In this document: piece by piece, positions 35,962 through 48,784 of the stretch
Layout: every line of letters starts with the position of its first letter
How positions within the stretch are numbered: the stretch's first letter is position 1
Assembly (NCBI GenBank): GCA_032173965.1
Contig: CM063284.1
Coordinates: forward strand, 104,594,410 to 104,658,409
Length of the DNA: 64,000 nucleotides
Direction of reading: 5' to 3'
Origin: Sitta carolinensis
Lineage: Eukaryota; Chordata; Aves; Passeriformes; Sittidae
The notes under the pieces: model-generated
What the model was told of the DNA's origin: nothing
Seen by the model: only the letters and a program-made list of their open reading frames with translations
Databases searched by the model: none
Translations under genes and position numbers: made by a program

Positions 35962-38900
35962 TGGTTTAAACCAGTAGCATGTAATAAAAATAATATTGCT
36001 GACATCTGTGTTAACTTTACAGCAATATTTTACTTTTGCTAATATGATGAAGAAATCAAAAGTAAAATATCTTTACCAAATTTAGTTACCACAATAATGA
36101 ATTTGAGTAGATCTTTCACATCCTTTGGTTTCTACAAAATAACCAAAGTGGTTTTCATTTACTGTACAGAACCAATGAAAAGAGAAAGAAAAAAGAAATC
36201 TTTTGTTATCTTTTGTTGCTTGTCTTCCTGCAAGAACACAGCTTATACACCTGGAGCCCTTGTTATAAAATTATTTCTAAATAATCAACTAAATGAGGTA
36301 TATGGATATTTGAGGAGCTTCTATCATGTGAATGTTACAAATAACAACACGTCCAGTATTTTTTTTTTTTTTTCTAGCAACATTAAACCCCCAAATGTCA
36401 GAATTTTATCACATAGTCACTTAAATATGACATGACCTCCTTATTTACAACATTAACAGCATTAGTGGAAGCATACCCTAAAACTCAGCAGTAGGGGAGA
36501 CCTCAAATTAGTCACCATGTGTCAAGCACAGTCACTGCACAATGAAAAGGAGGGACAGAATATCCTAGAAAATAGTTTCGTTGTAAGGGTATGTATTGGA
36601 AAAGTAATGTCCTGCATTGTAAAATGAGTCAGAATCCCATGGCAATATGGAAGCTTGCTCCTTGACTTTATTTTTAATCAGCTCACTCTATTCCTAGGCA
36701 ACATGCTCTCTCTTGAGAGCTATAAATATGAAGGATAAAAAAGGAACTTTTACAGAGCTGCTTTGCCTTCAAGGTTTGCTTTTGATTAATGACATAATTG
36801 CATTCCTTCAAAGGATGCTATGTAAATAAGGTTTGCCTTCTGACATGATGGAGTGGGGAAGGATTTAAATAATTTCAAATATCCTTGTCATTGTTGACTT
36901 TTTACGAGTTTGACTTTGTGGAAAAATGTCTGGTTGAAATCTTAGGAAACACCTGGAGTGATCAATAACAGTAAGGGACCTTGAAAAGTAATGAAGAAAC
37001 CAACAAAATATCCAGCTTTGAAATTCCTAGAAAATTGGTTGGACATGCTCATGGGGATGGAGTCATTAAGGATATACAGTCTTTCATCAGTCAGTCAGTC
37101 AGTCAGCCAGTCAGTCAGTCAGTCAGTCAGTCATTATATTCCTGTAGAAATTTGAGGTGTTATTTGCTCTAGTACACATGTAGTGGAATGCTTGAGGTAA
37201 GCTGTGCAGACATTCAAGTTCAAATAACATGTGTTTATCATGCAGTAAATGGTGATGAGTGAATAATTCTTTTGATGCCACTGTTTTATTGAAAAGTTGG
37301 GTATTCATTTATGTGAATGTTTTACTATATAGAACAACCTTATGCATAATTTCAAAATACAGTTCTTTCAGTGGAACAGAGAGGAAAAATGTTTCATACA
37401 TTGTCCTAATTTTTCAATTTTTTAACATGTTTTGAATAAATTTTAAATTATTTTGTTTGAAAATTTTAATCCTAGTCTTGTTAGAAAATTTCTTTATTTC
37501 AGCTTAATCCTCTTTTATCCCATTTCACATTATTGGAAAATAAAAAGTGAGAAACAACATTTTCTTTCAACTGTAAAAAAAATTAAAAAAAAAATAAAAA
37601 AGGTATTTTATATAGAAAAAAGAAAACATTTTGTTCCATGGGTTTGGACCATTCTATTGGTTGGTAGCACGGCTGGGTTTGATCCCTTGTTCAAGGCTTT
37701 CCATCAGTGACTTTAAGTAATGCATTTCATCAGTGAATTTAAGTTGTGCATATATCCAGGTCACTTTGTACTCCAAAAGATAAGGTTGTTGCACTGACAA
37801 TTTTCAATCACATCCAGAATTTGCTTAATATCAGGAGAAGCATGCTATTTTTTGTAGCTGGATTGTTAATGGCATGGGACACTTCCTATAAACCTCTCCC
37901 TTCCTTCACTGATAGCAAACAGTATTGCAGATGTAACATAGAGGTGTGCTGTTGATCCAGATACTTCCAGTTTTGAAAGTATTGTTAATATCATAGAGTT
38001 TCTAATTGCTAGAAAGACTAAAAGATCATAGATAACCTAAAGGGGCTCAATTCCCTCATGGGTTTTTGTATTAGTGAGGTATATGTTACAAACACATTGA
38101 TAGATTTCTGGCATTGGACTTGCATTATATAAGAGAGGAAAACGCTTTTTATCTGTATCACAGGTAAAGTCCCATCTACTCTAACTCCAAAATCTTTGAC
38201 TGAAAAAATTTTGGTTCTCAATACTGTTGACATGCTGTTGGATTAATTTGAAATACTACTTCTTCCCACAGTGTGAGATAAACCAAGCGACTAAAAGTGA
38301 ATGAGCTGTATATTCTTCAGGTCAGGTTAAGCAGAGTATCGATTGTTTTCTTTTTCTATATGTCAGTGCTGTGCTTCCACACATATCTCTAAAATCTCAG
38401 ATGTTCAATAGCAAACACAAATGAGAAAACCCAGGAGTTAAACTCTGTGAGCCTGGCCTCCCACAGCATATATTGACAGGATAAGACTTTTTGCTGCTTT
38501 TTATATCGGAGTGAACATTGATTTTGATGCCTTACCTCCTGGTGGGCTCCTCTAGGCCACTGAGCAGAAGCCCTTGCTTTTATCAGCAGGACTCTGTCCC
38601 CTACTAACTGTGCTAATGAGGAATGGCAGAAGAAGGAGCACAGCTTAGAGGAAGATGTTCTTGTGGGGTGAAACCTCCTGGGTTCTATTTTTAAGGATAA
38701 ATGTTGTCTCTCCCTTTACTCTTTTCTTTGCTTGTTTGCTTTCCAGAGCTCAGGCCTAAGGCTGCAAGGCAGATTTGATGTGGTTTTAGTGCAACTAATT
38801 AAATTAGATTTGTGTTGGCCTCACTGCAGCTCCTCTCTCTGTCTCAGGCTGGGCTGATAAGCTTGGGGGTAGTCTGCATGGGAAACAATAAAAGCCATTG

Positions 38901-39750
38901 GAAGCCAAGGTGATGTCACTGACATTTGGGTTTTCTGAATTTCAACCCTCAGAGGAGCATGCTACACAAAATCCCAAAAAGCATATTTCCTAAGCTTGTG
39001 CCTCCTTTGTGGCAGGTAGATACAGGACTGCACAGTTTTACTTGCAAAACCTAGCCTCTCAATTACTTTTGAGACATTTACTATGGGGTTTTTGTTGGAA
39101 GGATACCATTGTGAGTGACAGCTTCTGTCAGATTGGAGGCATCAGAGGAATGCCACAGATATCTGTGGTGGGGGAAGGCATGGAGTTGAAGGAATCATAC
39201 ATTATTTTTATGGGAAAATTCCATGCTCATAGGTAGCAGGCTACAACATCACACTGAGAAAAGGCAACATCCTGGCTCCCAGAAGTGACTGTACCAGTTG
39301 GCTGATACTAAATGGGAAAATGTGAAAGAATCTTGACATTTCTTTGATGACTGAGAAAAATCTGAAAAGCAGCTTCAGTTTTGAATTTAAACTCTTCACA
39401 AATCAGAAAATAACTTGCTTGTAAGAACTAAAACCACACAACTACAATACCTAGTTTGATCCATTTAGTTTGATAGTGCTGAGTTTTGCAATCTATAGAT
39501 ATTGCAAGCCAGGGAAAAAGTATTCTATTAGACAGAAACAAGCTATTAATTTATACTCTACATAGCGAGGGAAAGTAATTGCAAAAGAAGACAATGAAGG
39601 AAATTGAATGTATCATGCAATATGAGCTGCCAAAATTAGGCAGAAATAAAAAGAAAAGCTTCACTTTCCTCAGGTAAAAGAGAAGTTACAAAAGGTATTT
39701 TTATAAGTGGCTAATATCTTTCATGAGAGGGAAGAACAGGTACACAGATC
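35962..39750. other. Unique AT-rich sequence
   Basis: No gene recognised. It contains the CAGT microsatellite at 37.09 kb and A-rich patches near 37,575-37,625. The 112-codon frame at 36,097-36,435 has no recognisable content. I found no 3' LTR here for the provirus to the right. Confidence 0.5.
37087..37133. repeat. (CAGT)n tetranucleotide microsatellite
   Basis: About eleven CAGT units with one CAGC variant. It produces a Ser-Gln-Pro-Val style frame that is not a gene. Confidence 0.95.
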
Positions 39751-41420
39751 TGACAGTTCATGGTGTTTCAGGGTGAATGAAAGTACTGACTGGCCAGGTG
39801 GCCTTTGCCAAATATAAATCTCAATGTTTGAAGGCCCCACCAGCCATTGCTTTCAGTGCAATCTTAAGAGACCATTGAGCACAGTTAATTTTTTCTGGAG
39901 GCTAGTGCATGCTAAGGAATGTGACACATTCAATGTCCTTCTTCTTAGCCCATGAGGTTGTTTTAGAAATGAGTCCTGTTGACTAATTTAATTCTTTCTA
40001 GGATGACTTGCTTTTCAAGGCCTGGGATACTGTTTCAGGTGCTGGCACTGGGCACAGGATATGTTTTCAGCTATCCGGTGGTTATTTCACCCATGGAAAG
40101 CACATAGTAAGTTGGCCTTGGTGGTTTTTTGGGAGTGACATATGGACAATCTGGTTATATTTCCTCCTCATATTTATATTTCAGTCAGCCTCCTCTCTAC
40201 CAGAGGCTTGGACCACTTGGCTTGCTAAATAGCACCACATATTTCACTTTCATGAATTACGTATGTGTGATCAAGTCCACCCTTTGGTCATGAGCCCAAC
40301 TACATGTTCCATCTCTTTCTTGATGGTCTTAATGTGTAATGAGCCTACCAAGCTATAAATAAATCAAACTTGTGTTACCAATCTAGATTCACTTGAAACA
40401 CTTCAATATCAGCAGCTTAACCCACCTGTTGCTTGTTTTGATGTTCTTCAGTGGCCCGATTCTTGGGTGCATGAGCATCCACATGAAATACCTTCATAAC
40501 CAGGTTCTCTACTTGGGCAGCAGTATCTTGCCCCAGTGTGGCAGGCCAGACGGGTTTACCTCTATGCTTCCAGTTGCTTTTTCCATCACTGCAACCATCC
40601 CCACATGGCATTTGACATAATCCCTGAGTCAGTGTAGAGATTACATATTGGCCATTTTCCTCATTCAGGAATAACTAAAGCCAGCTGGATGGCTTTCACC
40701 TCTGCAAATTGTCTCTATTTACCTACTCCTTCAGAATTTTCCATATGACCATGGATACTTTCCTACAATATGGCAGGACCATTAGTGAACACGTGTCTCC
40801 TCTTCTTCTGGTGATATTCTGAATGATCCTTTTCAGGATTTCTGAATGACTAAGAGTTCCTGTTCAAGCTCATTGTGTGATCAGTACATAACCCTCAATC
40901 TAAGAACAGCTACATGATGTGCAGAGGAGACACTTCCTTTGAACATCCAGCCCAGCACCAGCAGCTGTGGTGCCAGGAGGAGCTGTGCTTCTGTTCCAAT
41001 TACTTCTGAAGCAGCTAAAACTCATAAGCTGGAACACATAAGCTGGAACACAGAGGAACCAAAAACCAGGGGTCAATCTTTACTCTCCCTTGGTGTTTTC
41101 TGCCAGAGGCTTCAGGTAGGACCATTCATGTATGACCCCAACTGCTGTGTAGACCACATTTTTTTTATCTTGCCCTGTCCAGAGTGCCCTGGGGGCTACT
41201 GCATAGACTATCTCCTGTTTGATTTGTGCAAAGGCTTGTCATTGCTCATGACTCCATCTGAAATCATTCTGGGTCGCTTGATAGAGAAGGCTTGCAATCA
41301 AACTGTAATTTGGAGTGTGCATTCTCCAAAAATCCACGATGCCTAAAAAATGTTTGTGTTTCCTTTTAACTAGCTGGTGAAGACACAGCTATTATTTTAT
41401 TGATCATATCCATTGGGATC
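39750..41420 (-). pseudogene. ERVL-like endogenous retrovirus pol relic (RT thumb region, RNase H, integrase)
   Basis: On the minus strand, from right to left, the order is that of class III (ERVL) pol. The end of the reverse transcriptase lies at about 41,420-41,230. RNase H follows at about 41,100-40,400, whose C-terminal HVDAH motif is in the 64-codon frame at 40,417-40,611. The integrase region runs from about 40,380 to 39,750. Stops and frameshifts break every domain, so no enzyme can be made. A 14-bp unit is duplicated at 41,022-41,052. The active-site half of the reverse transcriptase is absent. The plus-strand 135-codon frame at 40,939-41,346 is antisense. Boundaries are approximate. 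Confidence 0.82.
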
Positions 41421-41539
41421 TGATGACTTTGATATTACATACCTCTCTTGACTTACCTGGGTGACATAACATTTACTTTGAAGGGATATTTTTCCTTCAC
41501 GCTTAATGGAAATCACCTACATAGGCTGAGGATTTGAGT

Positions 41540-42010
41540 CCCTTTTATAATTTTCTTTTCAATACTCCCTTGCCTAGAAAGGTATCAGCTTCTCTGATCT
41601 CTAATTCCAAGCTATTAGCCCTATTATCCCAGCATCAGAGCACCCAGGTGAAAATGTGCTCACCTGGACAGTGGCTGAAATCTCTTTGAATCTCCTGCAA
41701 CTCACCAGGGGATATGGATCGAGCAGTTATCTCTTGTTCTGCTCTTCCTTCTGTTCTTGTGGGGGCCTTGCTTCATCCTCCTTTACAAAATGAGCTGACT
41801 TTTTTGTCCATTTCCTCTTGTGTCTAAGGGCAAGAGATGTCAGCGTATATTGCTTCTCCAGTTCAGCCACGGTGCCAGTCATAGAGGTTGGAGTAGCTCT
41901 TTTGCCTGTCATTCTGTTGTCAGATCCAGAGGCATGTTCTTCCCCTTGGGGGTACTGAATAGTTGAACAGGGCTGGGTAGGCAGGGGCCAGGCCCCAGGA
42001 CCTTGCAATG
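41540..42010 (-). pseudogene. ERVL-like gag fragment
   Basis: Just upstream of the pol relic on the minus strand is a sequence that I read as part of an ERVL-type gag. The plus-strand stretches CAGCTTCTCTGATCTCTA and GCTCACCTGGACAGTGGCTG are its most recognisable blocks. A 93-codon frame remains open at 41,727-42,008. Gag would form the particle core, but only a fragment survives. Only about 120 bp separate it from the reverse-transcriptase thumb region, so the end of gag, protease and most of reverse transcriptase are deleted. Confidence 0.55.
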
Positions 42011-42709
42011 ATTTGTGTTACTCTGGAACTGCCAGAAACATGGAATACTTATTCCAATTATTTTGCTGTTTTTTCTGGATTCTGCACTTGTTCAGGGGTG
42101 AAGTTCTAAAGCACTGTGCTTTGGATGTGCCCACTGTCCTATGTACTTGCCTATACTATCCCTCATGCACTACCACTTACAGCTATCTGACCTTGGGGCA
42201 GACCTCTATGTGGTATTCTTGAAAAGCAAGACCTGGAACACATTCAGTGGACAAAGTAATAGGAACATGTTGATTTGTACATCCTAAGGACATTCAGAAT
42301 TTTCAAGAGCTACTGGAAGTAGCATGGATGCGAAGGTGAAGTGAGGTATTTTCCCTGTAGATTAGGTTTGTAAGGAGAAAATGTAAAAGATATAATTATT
42401 AATACTTTCCAGTTGATGGCTCTTGAAGTACAGAGATGCTGGCAATGCTGAATATAAATACCAGATTAGCTCTATGATCTGCAATTCCATCATAAACCAG
42501 TGTTACGAAGTACACCAGTTCTCATGGACTATAAACAGCAAAACAGGGTGCTGCAAGTAAGGTGCTACATAATGTAACTTTAAGAACCAACATACTGTCT
42601 TCGAGAACAAATAAATCAACATTGTGACCTGTGACTATTAAATAATATAAGAATGCTTATAACAAATTTGTCCTAGCATGTTCTAGTCAATTTTGTCATT
42701 GTCTCAAAG
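42011..42709. other. Provirus leader or unrecognised sequence
   Basis: The interval between the gag fragment and the upstream LTR. I could not identify a primer-binding site next to the LTR or any coding block, so I cannot say whether this is original retroviral leader or later insertion. Confidence 0.35.
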
Positions 42710-43215
42710 TGTCAGGCCCCACAGAAGGCTGAACAGGGCTGTCGCTTCATCCCAGACAGCAACGAAGTACCATGCAGCTACTTGCTGAAGCACCCCTGAG
42801 CCTTCATGATGGGGTGAGATTAGAGCAGTTTAGTAATTGAAATAAAATATAGCAACAACAATGACAATACTTACAATGAAAAGGGACACAACAAAGAAAG
42901 AGAGAGAGAGAAATAGAATTCAAGAAAGTGGTGCACGAGTGGTGCACAATACAATTTCACCTGCTGATCGACCCCCAGCCTCTCCCCAGGCAGCAACTGG
43001 GGTCTCCCAGCCAAGTTGTAACCCCAAAAGTTTATATACCGAACAGGACTTTCTATAGCATGAAATAACCCTTTGACTAGTTCATTTCAGCTGTCCCAGT
43101 TATGCCCCCTCCTGGATTCTTGTATACTTCCTCATTGCCAATGCATGGGAAACTGAAAAGCCCTTGAGCTTAAGGCACTATAGAACAGCAACTGAAATAT
43201 TGTTGTGTTGTATGC
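42710..43215 (-). mobile_element. LTR relic, probable 5' LTR of the ERVL-like provirus (type D), minus orientation
   Basis: It starts TGTCAGGCCCC at 42,710 on the plus strand. On the minus strand it has a TATATAAA box (plus-strand TTTATATA at 43,031-43,038). The left part carries GA-rich sequence (42,895-42,911). The arrangement resembles the type B LTRs in this window, but it is shorter and lacks the expected opening bases at the right end. Orientation and position fit a 5' LTR for the gag and pol relics to its left. The assignment to that provirus is inference. Confidence 0.6.
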
Positions 43216-46200
43216 TTTATTTTTTACCAGGATAAACAACAACTGATGAGTATTTTCTAGGTATCATATCTTTTCTCAATAGTTTTTACATCAATAATAT
43301 CAGGCTTTGGTATTTATTCATGGTTTAGCAAACATTATTTCATTATGTGGCTTCTCTTTACAAAGAAGTATAAACATTACTACCAATTCCTCATTGCTGG
43401 AATTTGTATCCTCACTTGCCCGTAGCTCCGTCCCTGGCCCCTTGCACTTTCTACAGTTTGCTTTTTTTTCCTTTTGATCTCTCTTTCCATGCCATGTTTT
43501 CATTCTCTTGGTGGATACTCCGTTCCTTGTAACAACGACAAACTGTATAATTTCAGCTTTTACTGACTCGCATCACACATACCCAGAATAAATATTTTCT
43601 CAATGCCTCATTTAAAGCTTAGATCATTGCATTCCATCTTTTCTCTTTGAGCTTTTCTCATTCCAGATTTATTTTTCTCAGTGTAACTGGTCCATGTCTA
43701 GTGATGCTTTGTAAGAGCCTTATTGTTCACCCTGCCATTTCAGTGTCTGGATATAATTTGATATTTCTTCCTGGCAGGTGAAGTACTAAAATTCTCTTCT
43801 TTGCTACTACCAGAATTGCATAAATACTTTGCTCTTTTCAGGTTTATAAACTTTTCATCTACCTTTGTTCTCATAAAACCATTCTGAAAATACAGCGGGA
43901 AGAAAAGGCCTTGTGCTGCTCGCATGTCAGTTTATTTCCAGGCTACTTGCGTAGGGCAAAGGCACTGCATTTGAATTCTGTAGATTTTGCTTTGGAAGTA
44001 CTTATTTTTGCTTTATTTACTTTTATTTATACTAGTCTTTGTCTCAGCACCTCTGTTTATGTTTTTAATCCGGTCCAGTTATGCTCTGAAGATTAGAAAA
44101 TAGTCATTATATTTAACATTAAGTTTTGGATTTTCCAAATGGCTATGGGACTTTTCGGAAAGCAGGGCTTTACTGTCTCTGTAATTTTTTGACCTGTTCC
44201 CTCTTGTGTTAGCAACACTCTGCTTGCATAATATGACCATTAGGCTTTTATGGCATCTGCTGAGGAGAAAGTCGATGTACAGAACACTATTACTTTAGGA
44301 ATAATTTTTTAGAGAAATGTATTGGAACTGTAAATGAATGCTAGAGAACACACAGGTATTATGTAAATGCTTTAATTATTTGGAATAATTTTTCAGCACC
44401 TGCCTTACTAGGTTCAGAAAGACTTCACTAGCTTGACAGACAGCAGGAAGCTATTTCATTCAGCTAAATATTCCTTGGGAAAATATGCAAAATTAATATA
44501 TTTTTCTGAGCTTCTTGGGTGAAATCAGATTGTCATATGAAAAGAAAAAAAATGAGAATTTCCCTGAATAACAAAATCAATTCATATCACACACTGTTTG
44601 TCCCTATTGAGCAACTATTCCGGACAGAACAAATTGATTAAAAAATCTTTACAGTCCCCTATATGAAAACCTCTACGGAATAGAAGAGACCACAAGATTC
44701 AAAGTGTTATATTCTTCCAGAAACTTTTAGCTTGTGTCATTTTTGTTAATGGAATTTGCAAAGATTAATTTACACTGGGTTTTGATTTTCTCCATCAGGT
44801 CATTTTTTCAATTTTGGTTCCTCCCCTGTTCTCTGGCCTCAGTGGAATTACACCAGGTTATATTGGTTGAAGATCGTGTCCTTGTAGTTTAACAGGATTT
44901 TGGACGTGAATTCTGACTAACTGATGCTTTAAAATAAACCTCTAAGTTAAAATAAATCCCAAGACTAGTGATGGTGTGACAATTACAGCCATATGAGCTC
45001 CATTTTCCTCTGCTAGTGAATCAGCAGGTGCTAGGTGAGGCTGTGCTCTTCTTCTTATGTACTAGCACAAACCCTAGTTCTGCCACTCTTGTTTTAATCT
45101 GGAAATGTTAAAATTGTCCCCTTAATTTTAACTTCCTTTATTCTATTTGTATTCTTTATTACCTTTAAACTCATCTTTAATCTTTTCCCAAGGCAGCTCC
45201 TGTCACTTGCATCTGCTTTTACCAGGCTTCAGTGAATGCAAGTGAGCACCGGCCTTTGCTCTGACACTTGAAGAGCCTGCATGGGATGGGACATTTGAAG
45301 AAATCCACATTTACCTTGAATATGGTCTCTCCATCTGGGGAGCTTCTCTCTGGGGCTGGTTCAGAGCACTGTGACAGGTGCCATGCTGCGGGTTCCACAG
45401 TGGTGGAGATATGTAGTCAAAACTCAGCAGGACTAGACCGTGAACAACCTGGATTTCCAGATGGCCCTGCTCTCACCAGAAGGTTGTTATAGATGCCACC
45501 AGATGTCCATTACATCTGCTTTCTTCTTCACTCTCTCTCTTCCTCTCTCTCTTTCTCTTGCTCCCCATCTTACTCTCTATTTCTTTCTTCACAATGGAAA
45601 CAAAACTTTGTATTTTCACCTCAATCAACTAATGGTCAAAACTGTCATTTATTAAAGTCTACAGTCAAGGGTGTAGAATAACTAAAGCAGGACTGGACCC
45701 TGCTTTCTTCTGAGTTTTAATTCACAGGCAGAAGATAGCTGAAATTTGAGGTTTTTTATTTTCCAAAGTCACACTTGTGACATTGCACTTCACATTTATG
45801 AGAAAGCAGTGTTTTGGTACTGATGTGTAATTGGTAAAGGACAACCGGTATAATTAAACCATGAAAAGAACATAAAAACGCAGCCAAAGGACATTATTTA
45901 TAGGTCACCCCTCATTTGTAAAAAAAGGTTAGTTTCAAGCAGAGACGTACTAAGACAAAATCCAATCATCCTACTAATAAATCTTTGCCCTAAAAACTTT
46001 CCATCTGATATTTGTGCATCCACATTCTGGCCTTTAGGTCTGAAATACACTTTTTTTCCTAGTCAGCTTGTTGGCTTGATTTCTGAACAATTTAATTCAT
46101 GCATTTAAATCCTTTTTTTCTCAGATGTTTTAGTGTTAGCTCTCAGTGACTAGATTTTTTTGTATAGGGAAGTATTGGGATTTGTATGGATTTCAGCAAA

Positions 46201-47528
46201 CATATTCAGCACACATCTAGCAAACTCTTAGAATATATCTCACACAGGTTATATACAGTTTTCCACTGGGGGAAATATAGCAGGTGACTTTATTACGTCA
46301 GTTCTTGATTTAATAACATCTAGACTAATTTTTTAAAAATAAGATGAATAATTTCTTGTGAAGTTTTACTGCCTTAGGTAAATTCATTAGATAGTCCTAA
46401 ACAGGGTTTCCTTTCTCAAAAGCCTCAAACTTCATTTTCTTTAATACTCTAATAAAAGGAAAGATATATTCCAGAGCATTTTTACAATAGACTAACAATT
46501 ACAAATACAATTTATCAGGGAAATTCACCCTAACCAGTCTGTGATTACTTTTAAGGCATTCTAAAAAATTTTAAGTAAATACCAAGGAAAACTGAACAGT
46601 GCTTGTAGGTGTAGAGAGGTTATTCCCTTTGATGAATGGTGATAAAATCTGTGGGTTCCTCTCTCTTAATTTTAAAGATGGTAACTGTGCATTTTGAACA
46701 CTAAGTAATACATGTATTTCATAGACAAATCATGAGAATAAAGCTCTGCATCTGAGAAGAAATGCTACGAGAAAAGTTTTGTTGCTGTTGCTGGCCATAG
46801 GAGTACAAATAGATTCCCTTTTTATTGGCAAGTGGTAGGAATCAAATTAACCTCTCCTGTCATGGAAAGCAAGCCTAAGTGCATCTGCCTGTCAGATGTA
46901 CCAAGGTGGCATTTCCTAGCAACTAGAAAATGCTAATTCATGACATTGATTAAATTGTCTGTGCTAGGCCAGGCCTCAAAACTGCCTTTTTATGCTTTGC
47001 ATTTATTTCTCTATTAAGATGCAAAGGAAGGTGGTTATTGCTGCAGTTCAGATGGCATATGAGTGCGGATCATCATGGAAGTTGAATATAACGAGGAAGA
47101 AGAGGATGCAAATGTGTTGAAAGCCAGATGAAAATTTAATAATGAAAGGAATGTTGGTGATAAAATCAGTTTCTTAAAGAATATGTGGTTTTACAATATA
47201 AGATGGTACATAGTATAAATCTTCAATGCACTTAAGATACCCTTCAATACACTTCTCCAGAAGTGTAAATTAATAAGTGCCTTTATAAACAAACTAATAC
47301 ACAAACCCCACAATAAATACTGTAAGAATAGCTATCAGCAACTCCATAATATATATAAATCCGTCAAGACCATCAAGCTGTACTAAAAATATAAAAATAA
47401 GTATTCTCTTTACCAGCTGTGACCACAATATATGTTTTTTGAATAGGCCTCTAAACCAGCCTTGTGGCTCCACTGTTTTTCCACATAGACCGGTTCTTCC
47501 AAGCTGAAACCACCCATTTCAGATTGTA
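43216..47528. other. Unique AT-rich sequence
   Basis: No gene recognised in 4.3 kb. A pyrimidine-rich (CT)n patch lies at about 45,529-45,565. Open frames are short. Confidence 0.5.
45529..45565. repeat. Imperfect (CT)n pyrimidine tract
   Basis: Mainly CT dinucleotides with CC and TT interruptions. Confidence 0.8.
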
Positions 47529-47533
47529 GCATG

Positions 47534-47580
47534 TGTCCTGGTTTGGGATAGATTTGGGAGGGAACTGTCACCCTAGGACA
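47534..47580 (-). mobile_element. 47-bp miniature LTR (type A ends only)
   Basis: The left part, TGTCCTGGTTTGGGATAG.., matches the left end of the type A LTR at 26,470. The right part, ..TGTCACCCTAGGACA, matches its right end. Everything between (about 575 bp) is missing. It is flanked on both sides by GCATG (47,529-47,533 and 47,581-47,585), a perfect 5-bp target-site duplication. The simplest reading is a type A LTR that later lost its middle. A complication is that the next element begins with a similar string, so 17 bases around each GCATG match at 16 positions. Confidence 0.6.
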
Positions 47581-47585
47581 GCATG

Positions 47586-47800
47586 TGTCATGGTTTGACC
47601 CCGGCCAGCAATTAAACATCATTTGGGGAAGCACCACCTTCTCATCTCTGGCTGAAATCCCAAGTTGCCCAGTAGTAGGACAGGTAGGAAGGTCCAGGAG
47701 GGGTGGAAGTGGTGGGATAGGACTCCAAAGATTTAAGGGGATCCTAGGGATTGAAATGCTAGCACATATTGCTTTTCGAATGTGACCATGTAAGATCACC
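47586..47800 (-). mobile_element. Partial LTR end (type B-like), minus orientation
   Basis: It starts TGTCATGGTTTGACCCC and continues GGCCAGCAATTAAAC, the reverse complement of the 3' end of type B LTRs (compare GGGGTTAAACCACA at 62,510). Beyond about 47,630 I can no longer follow the match. The G+C-rich remainder to 47,800 may be a diverged or different LTR body. Frames on both strands here are not genes. Confidence 0.45.
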
Positions 47801-48784
47801 TGTGGGACATATCAAGTCCCAGTGACGTCAACTTTTCAATGACGTTAACAACATTATACCAGGAATTGAAAACCATCGATAAAAAAATACATATTGTTTG
47901 CAAAGTTGGTGTCCTGCTGGTTGCCTTTTCCTTCAGGGATTTATGTTTTTGCAGTTAACATTAGAATAACCTATCTGTAACTATGAGTTCTGGCTGTAAC
48001 CATGAGTTGGAGGTCACAAGAGAAGGATTGTAGGTTTCATGTACTAACAGTAGGAGCAGATAACATCTCAAGAAAGCGAGATTCTGTTATGTGCACTCTG
48101 ATGATAACAGTATTTAAAAAAGGGGGGAAAGCCTGTCTTCTTCTCATCAATTATGACATTGGCAAAAGAGAAACATTTCCATGAGGCTTTGGTAGACTTT
48201 CATACCTGTAATCTTTGGAGCATGCAGCTGCTTTCATTAACAATAAAGGAAATAACCCAGTTGCAAGGGGGGTGAAGAGGAAAGCTATTCTAAAAGGAAG
48301 TGTAGGATTCATCCCCTCTAGCCATCTTTTGAAATGTTCTTAGCTTTGAAATTGTGTACATATAGGGGCTGTTAGTTACGCAAACATAGATCAATCAACG
48401 TTTTCTTAAATAAAGTTGTGGGTCAGTGGCTTGGCAGAATTCAAGTATTATTTTCCCTCAATGTGTAGTACAGTTTCAGAAGTGTTTTTTTTTTTTTTTT
48501 TCATTTTAAGCACTTAGTGATTTTAATCTTAAGATGCAGATAAGTAATTTAAATAATGCATCATACCTTTTGCAGAAATAATTATTCTGCTTCATCTTCA
48601 TTTCCACTTTAGCTGATTGGTCAATGGCTTTACCCTACAGAAAATTCATACTGGCATCCTCCTGGACCCAGTTTCCTTTGGCTGCCGTCAGTTTTCAGAG
48701 TGGCTCCTTTTTCTGGGAAATCTTGGGCAAGGATGAGCAGTGCAATGTATAAAACCTCATGAGGATTTTCTTACACTGCTGTTA
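47801..48784. other. Unique AT-rich sequence
   Basis: Nothing recognised beyond a 17-base T run near 48,486. Confidence 0.5.

Noticed and set aside
35397..35962. 150- and 110-codon minus-strand frames
   Set aside because: Antisense to the type A LTR; no known protein content.
40939..41346. 135-codon plus-strand frame
   Set aside because: Antisense to the ERVL-like pol relic.
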